Positions 38,301 through 50,300 of a stretch of DNA of 64,000 nucleotides are shown one piece after another; the stretch's first letter is position 1, and every line of letters starts with the position of its first letter. Under the pieces are notes generated by a model. The model was not told the DNA's origin. It was given only the letters and a program-made list of their open reading frames with translations, and made no database searches. The stretch is from Mimachlamys varia. Its lineage: Eukaryota > Mollusca > Bivalvia > Pectinida > Pectinidae. The position numbers and the translations under genes were made by a program. The stretch covers positions 11,280,001 to 11,344,000 of the forward strand of contig OX392527.1 in assembly GCA_947623455.1 (NCBI GenBank). The letters are read 5' to 3'.

Positions 38301-41300
38301 TTTTAAAAATGGCGCTATTAACGTTTCAGTACAATAACTAATCGATGCCAATCATTCAACCAAGTACCATATTTAGGACCTATTACATGTGTGTATAAGT
38401 ATAGATAAACAGTACTGGCAAACCTCTTATTTCTGTTGATGTACATTCTAAATTTGTTGACGGTAAAAATCACATAATGGCGGCTTCCTGTTGCTACGTT
38501 CGACCACGTCGGTACCAGAGCAGTATGTCAATGCGTGTTCATAACACCTTTATACATGATTAAATATGTTTGAGTGCTAGTAATATTATTTAATAAAAAA
38601 ATCAATGATGTAAAGAAAAAAAATGTGTTATTCACTGTGTATTTTCTTAATTTACCGATATATGGACGTAGATTCATTGGGACTATTTTTTCTTAGCTAC
38701 CACGACTACTAGGTATCTTAGTTGCCATCGTAGCACCTCCCTTCAAATGTCTGTTTTATCTTCGTATATCATTATGTATTGTAAATGATGTAAGCACCTC
38801 CTTTCAAATGTCTGTTTTATCTTCGTACATCATTATGCATTGTAAATGATGTAGCTATAAGGAGTGTACCCCATTTTACTGCGTATACGTTAGTAAGTCC
38901 CCAGCTGGCAGCGGGCCTATAGTCACTACGGAGGGCTAACACACACACCAAACATCTGGCCCTCGCCAACTGCGGACATATATCATGCACTACTACTGTA
39001 TACGTAGTAAAATGAGGTACAATCCAATCTTAATTATTGAACTCGTTTAATAAATTCCATATTGCATTGACACTCAAGTAAGATCATTTATGGTATGTTT
39101 TACACACATACCATACATGTCTATGTTTTAAACTATTCTAATTATGCTATGTAGTATAAACCTTTTTGCTTTTCAGTGACCGTTGAGAGTACCAGTAAGT
39201 TATTACAAACTTCACAGCTTTTCTTCTGATTCTTCATTTGATGAGTTTCGTACACGTATGTGCATAAACTGCATTAACATTTTGCAGAAATGATCTAGCG
39301 AAAAACTCATGCAGTTACTGGTGTGTTGCAACGCAATTTGTAAAAACGACGGAATTTGTAATAACGACGCAATTTGTAATAACGCCGCTATTTGTAATAT
39401 TACAATTCGCGTTGATCGAATAACGCAATTTATATTACTAACGCAATTTGTAATACGGCCGCAAAATGTAATACTTCCAAAATGCAATGTTCTATTGCCA
39501 AAAAGAAAACGATCTTTATGTTGGGTATTTAAAACATCACTTATGTAACCTTTGGCAGTTGAAATGAAAATGTAATAACTGAACCACGGGTATTCACATT
39601 CCAAAACGTATACGGTTAAAGTATTACAATTCGCGTTGATTGAATAACGCATTTTGTAATACAGCCGTAATTTGTAATATTACATTTCGTGTTGATCGAA
39701 TAACGCAATTTGTAATACTAACGCAAATTGTAATAATACATTTTGTGGCGGCATGACAACTTGCGTTGCAACACTGGTGTAAGGACGATAACCCACGTCC
39801 TTCTGTTGTGTAATTTCTTTGTCAAATTGTTTTTCTGTTTTGATAACTGAAGTCATTCTTCACTTGACTACGTTTGTCCTCATTACTTTATAATTAGCAG
39901 CAATACGCGAATTTTAAAAAAACAATTGAATTACATACACGGACCTACATGTATATTTACCCGATATATATAAAACTAAAAAAATAACTTGAACTAGATC
40001 ATATCTTTATTTCCATCAAATAACTTTTATTTTTACCATCGAATTCGATATAATGCAAAAATGCCCTTCAATTGAATGTTCTTGATTAATTTTTTTACTA
40101 TATTGCGTTTTGATGCGGATTTTTTTTTTTCGTTTCAATTAACCAGGAAGTATAATGCATAAATATCATGCATTGATGTATTTGTCCAATTTCTGTGTAT
40201 ATTGCCGTATTCTTTGTTTATGTTTTGTGCTATGTACATGGTGATCCACACTTTCTCCTTTGTAACCGTTATCCTTAATGTCTAACGTTACACGTGTTTT
40301 CCCTGCAAACACGATAGCAAGCGTATCAAGTAGCACAGACCCCGGCTCGACCCAGTCATCTGTGTCCGCCAGCAGTTCCTCGGAGTCCCGTAAGTCGCAG
40401 GCCCGTCCCAGCCTACTTTATAGTACCCTTACACCTCAATATGGGCTGTTTTTCTATCTGTTGTACCGAACCCTTTACTCTTTCATTTCTCTAGTAGTCT
40501 ACGAGTGTACACTTCTTCCTGTTAAGACATGATTGTACCTCTTGAACCTTTGGTTGTTTGCTTTTGTTGTCACTTTTCAATTTCGTTTATTATGAAAGGT
40601 GAAGGACCACATTTTCACAATTGTTGTTTTAATACTTTCCTGAAAAGCTGTCGCAATTATTATCAATATTTTTGTTACTACACTGCTGTATTGAACGTTT
40701 CCATCCTGCATGTTTGTATATGAGCATTTTCTACCTGGCTAGTACACATGTAAACATGTATCCAGTAGTTTAAGGTCGCACTTTTATACCATCCATTATG
40801 AATATACTGCTTCTCTGTCTAAGTGGTCAGTATTCTCAAACTGACCAACTCTATATCCTCCAGTAGGAACCCTAAAACTGACCATCTCCCAGCTCGGACC
40901 ATACATCCATGTAAGTCATACAGCTGATGTACACTGAATTTAGTCCCAGCTCGGACCATACATCCATGTAAGTCATACAGCTGATGTACACTGAATTTAG
41001 TTCCAGCTTGGACCATACATCCATGTAAGTCATACACCTGCTGTACACTGAATTTAGTCCCAGCTCGGACCATATATCCATGTAAGTCATACACCTGCTG
41101 TACACTGAATTTAGTCCCAGCTCGGACCATACATCCATGCAAGTCATACACCTGCTGTACACTGAATTTAGTCCCAGCTCGGACCATACATCCATGTAAG
41201 TCATACAGTTGATGTACACTGAATTTAGTCCCAGCTCGGACCATACATCCATGTAAGTCATACAGTTGATGTACACTGAATTTAGTCCCAGCTCGGACCA

Positions 41301-44300
41301 TACATCCATGTAAGTCATACAGTTGATGTACACTGAATTTAGTCCCAGCTCGGACCATACATCCATGTAAGTCATACACCTGCTGTACACTGAATTTAGT
41401 CCCAGCTCGGACCATACATCCATGTAAGTCATACAGTTGATGTACACTGAAGTTAGTCCCAGCTCGGACCATACATCCATGTAAGTCATACAGTTGATGT
41501 ACACTGAATTGATTCCCAGCTCGGACCATACATCCATGTAAGTCATACACCTGCTGTACACTGAAGTAAGTCCCAGCTCGGACCATACATCCATGTAAGT
41601 CATACAGTTGATGTACATTGAAGTTAGTCCCAGCTTGGACCATACATCCATGTATGTCATACAGTTGATGTACACTGAATTTAGTCCCAGCCCGGACCAT
41701 ACATCCATGTAAGTCATACACCTGATGTACACTGAATTTAGTCCCAGCTCGGACCATACATCCATGTTAGTCATACAGCTGCTGTACACTGAATTTAGTC
41801 CCAGCCCGGACCATACATCCGTGTAAGTCATACAGCTGATGTACACTGAATTTAGTCCCAGCTCGGACCATACATCCATGTAAGTCATACAGCTGCTGTA
41901 CACTGAATTTAGTCCCAGCCCGGACCATACATCCATGTAAGTCATACAGTTGATGTACACTGAATTTAGTCCCAGCTTGGACCATACATCCATGTAAGTC
42001 ATACAGTTGATGTACACTGAATTTAGTCCCAGCTCGGACCATACATCCATGTAAGTCATACAGTTGATGTACACTGAATTTAGTCCCAGCCCGGACCATA
42101 CATCCATGTAAGTCATACAGTTGATGTACACTGAAGTAAGTCCCAATTCGGACCATACATCCATGTAAGTCATACAGTTGATGTACACTGAAGTAAGTCC
42201 CAATTCGGACCATACATCCATGTAAGTCATACAGTTGATGTACACTGAATTTAGTCCCAGCCCGGACCATACATCCATGTAAGTCATACAGTTGATGTAC
42301 ACTGAAGTAAGTCCCAATTCGGACCATACATCCATGTAAGTCATACAGTTGATGTACACTGAATTTAGTCCCAGCTCGGACCATACATCCATGTAAGTCA
42401 TACACCTGCTGTACACTGAATTTAGTCCCAGCTCGGACCATACATCCATGTAAGTCATACAGCTGATGTACACTGAATTTAGTCCCAGCTCGGACCATAC
42501 ATCCATGTAAGTCATACAGCTGCTGTACACTGAAGTAAGTCCCAGCTCGGACCATACATCCATGTAAGTCATACAGTTGATGTACACTGAAGTTAGTCCC
42601 AGCTTGGACCATACATCCATGTAAGTCATACAGTTGATGTACACTGAATTTAGTCCCAGCCCGGACCATACATCCATGTAAGTCATACACCTGCTGTACA
42701 CTGAATTTAGTCCCAGCTCGGACCATACATCCATGTTAGTCATACAGCTGCTGTACACTGAATTTAGTCCCAGCCCGGACCATACATCCATGTAAGTCAT
42801 ACAGCTGCTGTACACTGAATTTAGTCCCAGCTCGGACCATACATCCATGTAAGTCATACAGCTGCTGTACACTGAATTTAGTCCCAGCCCGGACCATACA
42901 TTCATGTAAGTCATACAGTTGATGTACACTGAATTTAGTCCCAGCTTGGACCATACATCCATGTAAGTCATACAGTTGATGTACACTGAATTTAGTCCCA
43001 GCTCGGACCATACATCCATGTAAGTCATACAGTTGATGTACACTGAATTTAGTCCCAGCCCGGACCATACATCCATGTAAGTCATACAGTTGATGTACAC
43101 TGAAGTAAGTCCCAATTCGGACCATACATCCATGTAAGTCATACAGTTGATGTACACTGAAGTAAGTCCCAATTCGGACCATACATCCATGTAAGTCATA
43201 CAGTTGATGTACACTGAATTTAGTCCCAGCCCGGACCATACATCCATGTAAGTCATACAGTTGATGTACACTGAAGTAAGTCCCAATTCGGACCATACAT
43301 CCATGTAAGTCATACAGTTGATGTACACTGAATTTAGTCCCAGCCCGGACCATACATCCATGTAAGTCATACACCTGCTGTACACTGAATTTAGTCCCAG
43401 CTCGGACCATACATCCATGTAAGTCATACAGCTGATGTACACTGAATTTAGTCCCAGCTCGGACCATACATCCATGTAAGTCATACACCTGCTGTACACT
43501 GAAGTTAGTCCCAGCTCGGACCATACATCCATGTAAGTCATACACCTGCTGTACACTGAATTTAGTCCCAGCCCGGACCATACATCCATGTAAGTCATAC
43601 AGCTGCTGTACACTGAATTTAGTCCCAGCTCGGACCATACATCCATGTAAGTCATACAGTTGATGTACACTGAATTTAGTCCCAGCCCGGACCATACATC
43701 CATGTAAGTCATACAGTTGATGTACACTGAATTTAGTCCCTGCTCGGACCATACATCCATGTAAGTCATACAGTTGATGTACACTGAATTTAGTCCCAGC
43801 TCGGACCATACATCCATGTAAGTCATACAGCTGTTGTACACTGAAGTAAGTCCCAGCTCAGACCATACATCCATATAAGTCACACATCTGATGTACACTG
43901 AAGTTAGATGAATTCTTCCATAAACTTACTCCAAATTGATTCCATGTTGATGGTGACAAATATATCGGAGTGAAATGAATTAGCCATGTAAAGTCCCTCT
44001 CCTTTGTGAGAAGATGTTTATAGGCCAGATATAAGGCAGTGTACAGAAGGATGGGTTTATGCTGACTGAGATATCGCTTTTTATGTTTGTTTTATCACGT
44101 TTGTAATCCCGTAAAAAATGTGTGAATTCCCTATGCTTTTATTCGGTTTATATATATAGTGAATATTACTGTCATCCTTATAAGGTAATTATATATATAA
44201 TGTGCATGTGATTTTGATGTCCCTAGACTAATACGTCGCTTCAGTTAACTTATCGTTGGGTTCAGGGTGGTGTTAACGATGGGTTCAGGGTGGTGTTAAC

Positions 44301-47300
44301 GATGGGTTCAGGGTGGTGTTAACGTTGGGTTCAGGGTGGTGTTAACGTTGGGTTCAGGGTGGTGTTAACGTTGGGTTCAGGGTGGTGTTAACGTTGGGTT
44401 CAGGGTGGTGTTAACGATGGGTTCAGGGTGGTGTTAACGATGTGCCATACTATATGTGATAATAACGTCAATGGTTATACAGTTGGGTAATTATAATAGA
44501 AATTAATCTGAATCTTGGACAATCACACTCCATATTGATCTTTATATAAAAGTGTATAGAGAAATCTTTATATAAAAGTGTATAGAGAAATCTTTATATA
44601 AAAGTGTATAGAGAAATCTTTATATAAAAGTGTATAGAGAAATCTTTTGATAAAGGGTTTATGGAATAATGTGCATGTTTAAATATCGATTATTTCCTAT
44701 ATGACTTGTTTTGTTTTTTTGTATCGGGCGTCACTCGCATGGAAAGTCATTGTTCTACGTTTACCACCAATAAATATAGCAACCTATGCTCTTTAGAACC
44801 TTCATAAATTGTACATAAGGTGGCATTGGAAACTTAAACATTCATAATAAGTTTGTGTATAGTATGTTTATTAGAGTTTTATATTCATAACGGGTTTTTG
44901 TGTATAGTATGTTTATTAGAGTTTTATATTCATAACGGGTTTTTGTGCATAGTATGTTTAATTTATAATTAGTTTTTGTATGATATGTTTATTGGAATTG
45001 TATATTTATAATTAGTTGCTGCATTGTATGCTTATTAGAATCGTATATTGGGGAGAATTATGCTGGAAACAATATCAAAGTTATGATATTTAATATCAAA
45101 TTGTCATGAAAGTGATAACAAGAACATACATTGACATCTGAACACACTTTTATTTGTATTTGGATCACCTACACCACAGTCATATAAAAATAAAATATAG
45201 AGATTGATACAAATATATCAATCAATATAATTTCACTTGATTATTTAACAATTGAAGATGGCTGCAATGCCCCATGACTTAATAGATTTAACAATTAATA
45301 GAGTAAACACAATTAACACAGTTTAACCATTTATTTTGTTTATTTACGAAATCATAAATCCAAAGGTAAACGAGGTAAATAGCGTAAATGCGAAGCGTGT
45401 GTGTTACGTTCATTAATTAACGCAATGCGTGTTACGTTCACTATTTAACAGTGTGCATGTGTGTGATATGTTCATTAATTACAGTAACACAGTATATGTG
45501 GACGTTCATTAATAAACAGTGTGTATGTTACGTTCTTTAAAAAACACAGCGTGTATGTTACATTCATTAATAAACCCAGTGTGTGTGTAACGTTCATTAA
45601 TAAACCCAGTGTGTGTGTAACGTTCATTAATAAACCCAGTGTGTGCGTGAAACGTTCATTAAGAAACAGCGTGTGTGTAACGTTCATTAATAAACAGTGT
45701 GTGTGTAACGTTCATAAATAAAAAATGCATGTGTTACGTTCATTAATTAACAGTGTGTGTGTTACGTTCATTAATAAACAGTGTGTGTGTAACGTTCATT
45801 AATAAATAGTGTGTGTGTAACGTTCATTAATAAACAGTGTGTGTGTAACGTTCATTAATAAACCCAGTGTGTGTGTTACGTTCATTAATAATCCCAGTGT
45901 GTGTGTAACGTTCATTAATAAACAGTGTGTGTGTTACGTTCATTAATAAACAGTGTGTGTGTAACGTTCATTAATTAACAGTGTGTGTGTAACGTTCATT
46001 AATTAACACAGTGTGTGTGTAACGTTCATTAATAAACCGTGTGTGTGTAATGTTCATTAATAAACAGTGTGTGTGTAACGTTCATTAATTAACAGTGTGT
46101 GTGTTACGTTCATTAATTAACACAGTGTGTGTGTAACGTTCATTAATAAACCGTGTGTGTGTGTCGTTCATTAATAAACGGTGTGTATGTTACGTTCATT
46201 AATTAACACATTGTGTATGTTACGTGTACGTTCATAAACGTACGAAACAATCCTTGAAACTGGATTAATTTTTTTTTAGAGATGCAAAACATTTTTTTCT
46301 TGACTTCAAATTTGAGATTACAGAAGAACAATTTTATGAAATTGGTATGGCGTTAATGTATCGGTAACTACACGCTGGAGTTGTTGCATAAACAGGTTGA
46401 TCTTGATTTCGCTGCACGCTGAGATTCTTTACAATAATCGATCACTTTTCGAATAGATACATGTCAGAAAAACGCAGTAGATCGTTGGAAAACAAACCAA
46501 ATGTAAAAGAACTATAATCAAATTTTTCAATATGGTTTTTCTTTTTTTTTGTTATCAGCAACTACGACAGAACAAACTACAACCATGGCTTCGTACATTG
46601 TAAGTATCATTGTTGTGTGATCATTACATACTGATGACTAACATATAATACAAGTGACGTTTACATTACAGCTTTTAATACACTAACAGTAAATATCAGT
46701 GACGTTTCCATTACAGTGTATAATACACTAACAGTAAAAACCAGTGACGTGTACATAACAGTGTATAATACACTAACAGTAAATATCAGTGACGTTTCCA
46801 TTACAGTGTATAATACACTAACAGTGTATACCAGTGACGTTTACATTACAGTGTATAACACACTAACAGTGAATACCAGTGCCGTTTACATTACCGTGTA
46901 TAATACACTAACAGTAAATACCAGTGACGTTTACATTACAGTGTATAACACACTAACATTAGATACCAGAGATGTGTACATTACAGAGTAAAATACACTA
47001 ACAGTGTATACCAGTGACGTTTTCATTACATTGTATAATACACTAACAGTAAATACCAGTGACACTAACATTAGATACCAGAGATGTGTACATAACAGTG
47101 TATACTACACTAACAGTGAATACCAGTGCCGTTTACATTACCGTGTATAATACACTAACAGTGTATACCAGTGACGTTTACATTACAGTGTATAACACAC
47201 TTACAGTGAATACAAGTGACGTTTACATTACAGTGTATAACACACTAACAGTGTATACCAGTGACGTTTACATTACAGTATAATAACACACTAACAGTGT

Positions 47301-50300
47301 ATACCAGTGACGTTTACATTACAGTGTATAACACATTAGCAGTGTATACCAGTGACGTTTACATTACAGTGTATAACACACTAGCAGTGAATACCAGTGA
47401 CGTTTACATTACAGTGTATAACACACTTACAGTGTATACCAGTGACGTTTACATTACAATGTATAACACACTAACAGTGTATACCAGTGACGTTTACATT
47501 ACAGTGTATAACACATTAGCAGTGTATACCAGTGACGTTTACATTACCGTGTATAACACACTAACAGTGAATACCAGTGACGTTTACATTACAGTGTATA
47601 ACACACTAACAGTAAATACCAGTGACGTTTACATTACAGTGTGTAACACACTAACAGTGAATATCAGTGATGTGTACATTGCAGAGTATAATACACTAAC
47701 AGTAAATACCAGTGACGTTTACATTACATTGTGTAACACACTAACAGTGAATATCAGTGATGTGTACATTGCAGAGTTTAATACACTAACATTGTATACC
47801 AGTGACGTTTACATTACAGTGTATAATACACTAACAGTGAATACCAGTGACGTTTACATTACATTGTATAATACACTAACATTAGATACCAGAGATGTGT
47901 ACATTACAGTGTATTATACACTAACAGTGAATACCAGTGACGTTAACATTACAGTGTATAACACACTAACAGTGTATACCAGAGACGTTTACATTACAGT
48001 GTATACTACACTAACAGTGTATACCAGAGACGTTTACATTACAGTGTATAACACACTAACAGTGTATACCAGTGACGTTTACATTACAGTGTATAAAACA
48101 CTAACAGTGAATACCAGTGACGTGTACATTACAGTTTATAATACACTAACAGTGAATACCAGTGACGTTTACATTACAGTGTATAACACACTAACAGTGT
48201 ATACCAGTGACGTTTACATTACAGTGTATAATACACTAACAGTGAATACCAGTGACGTTTACATTACAGTGTATAACACATTAACAGTGAATACCAGTGA
48301 GGTTTACATTACAGTGTATAACACATTAACAGTGAATACCAGTGAGGTTTACATTACAGTGTATAACACACTAACATTAGATACCAATGACGTTTACATT
48401 ACAGTGTATAATACACTAACAGTAAATACCAGTGACGTGTACATTTTGGTGTATAGCACACCTACAACATATAATACGTATGTTAGTTTGCTATATGATG
48501 TGTTTAGGTCTGTTATATGATGTATTTGTTAGCCTACTATTTGATGTGTTTTGAGTCTGCTTTATAATGTGGTGTAGGCCTGCTACAGTATATGATTAGT
48601 TTGTTAGGCTGTTATATGTTGTGTTTGTAGGCCTGCTATATGTTGTGTTTGTAGGCCTGCTATATGATGTGTTTGTAAGTCTGCTATATGTTGTGTTTGT
48701 AAGCCTGCTATATGTTGTGTTTGTAAGTCTGCTATATGTTGTGTTTGTAGGCCTGCTATATGTTGTGTTTGTTAGTCTGCTATATGTTGTGTTTGTAAGT
48801 CTGCTATATGTTGTGTTTGTAGGCCTGCTATATGTTGTGTTTGTAAGTCTGCTATATGTTGTGTTTGTAGGCCTGCTATATGGTGTGTTTGTAAGTCTGC
48901 TATATGTTGTGTTTGCAGGCCTGCTATATGGTGTGTTTGTAAGTCTGCTATATGGTGTGTTTGTAAGTCTGCTATATGATGTGTTTGTAAGTCTGCTATA
49001 TGGTGTGTTTGTAAGTCTGCTATATGTTGTGTTTGCAGGCCTGCTATATGGTGTGTTTGTAAGTCTGCTATATGGTGTGTTTGTAAGTCTGCTATATGAT
49101 GTGTTTGTAAGTCTGCTATATGGTGTGTTTGTAAGTCTGCTATATGTTGTGTTTGTAAGCCTGCTATATGATGTGTTTGTTATCCTGCTATATGATGTGG
49201 CTGTTATCCTGCTATATGATGTGGTTGTTATCCTGCTATATGCTGTGGTTGTTATTCTGCTATATGATGTTGTTGTTATCCTGCTATATGGTTTGGTTGT
49301 TATCCTGCTATATGGTGTGGTTGTTATCCTGCTATATGATGTGGCTGTTATCCTGCTATATGGTGTGGTTGTTAGCCTGCTATATGTTGTGGTTGTTATC
49401 CTGCTATATGGTGTGGTTGTTATCCTGCTATATGGTGTGGCTGTTATCCTGCTATATGATGAGGCTGTTATCCTGCTATATGATGTGGCTGTTATCCTGC
49501 TATATGGTGTGGTTGTTATCCTGCTATATGGTGTGGTTGTTATCCTGCTATATGGTGTGGTTGTTATCCGGCTATATGGTGTGGTTGTTATCCTGCTATA
49601 TGGTGTGGTTGTTATCCTGCTATATGGTGTGGTTGTTATCCGGCTATATGATGTGGTTGTTATCCTGCTATATGATGTGCTTGTAATCCTGTTTCATTGT
49701 ATATGATGCGTTTGACGAATAGTTATTTAGTACAATACCTTCGTTTTCGAAAGCTCGCAAGTTAACTTTTTCAATTCCTGTTTGTGTACAAAACAAACTT
49801 AGAATATATCATTCATACAAAGCTGGTGAATCTTATTCCTAATACGTTACTTGATATGTTGTAGACCTGTTACTCTGGATCCTGTATGAATGAGAGCTGC
49901 CTTACCAACATCAACGACAAGTGCAACAGCAGCATGTATTGCAAGGTGAGTTAATACATTGACATTTAGAAAATGGAGGGTGGGGGGGGGGTAGTTAGCT
50001 CGTCCGAACTGACGTCCGTAGACGAACTTGGACCGGCTATGTATTCGCTCAGTTTTCAACGGATCTTTTTATCAATTTGCGGGACTAGCCAGTGGAGTAT
50101 GGAGATGTGCCCCTGAAGTACATGTAACTTTACGTTTTCGACCCGTTTCATAAAGTTTTTCGCCTTTGATATAAAACAATGAACACACTTTTTGTTCAGC
50201 GATGCATTCGGCCAGTTTACAACAATTCACATAAACATTTTGTGGAAATAGCTAGTATACTATATATGGAGATGTGCTCCCTGAAATAACATTGCATTTT

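Larger units (their letters stand above)
37689..39176. other. Intron 3: CRE-like cluster, short duplication and a MITE
   Basis: Mostly unique AT-rich sequence. It contains the TGACGT cluster at 37997-38052, a 60-bp tandem duplication at 38730-38850, and a small inverted-repeat element at 38866-39020, listed separately. Confidence 0.6.

Noticed and set aside
38699..38714. A possible 16-nt extra microexon (CTACCACGACTACTAG between TTTTTTCTTAG and GTATCT) that would add Thr residues to the stalk
   Set aside because: Its length does not preserve phase 1 to phase 1, so including it would shift the frame before the LU domain. It may be a decayed exon.
47261..48520. 419-codon frame with a 15-residue repeat
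   Set aside because: It is the translation of a 45-bp intronic minisatellite with no signals of a gene; the frame begins and ends with the array.
4082..49705. Unit lengths 27, 36, 45 and 54 are all multiples of nine
   Set aside because: Other arrays in the same region have periods of 23, 24, 26, 28, 29, 32, 41, 44, 47, 57, 59 and 70, so I regard it as coincidence.
48621..49706. 361-codon very hydrophobic frame resembling a multi-pass membrane protein
   Set aside because: It is an 8-residue translation of a 24-bp repeat; the overlapping frame is equally open and no conserved family features are present.
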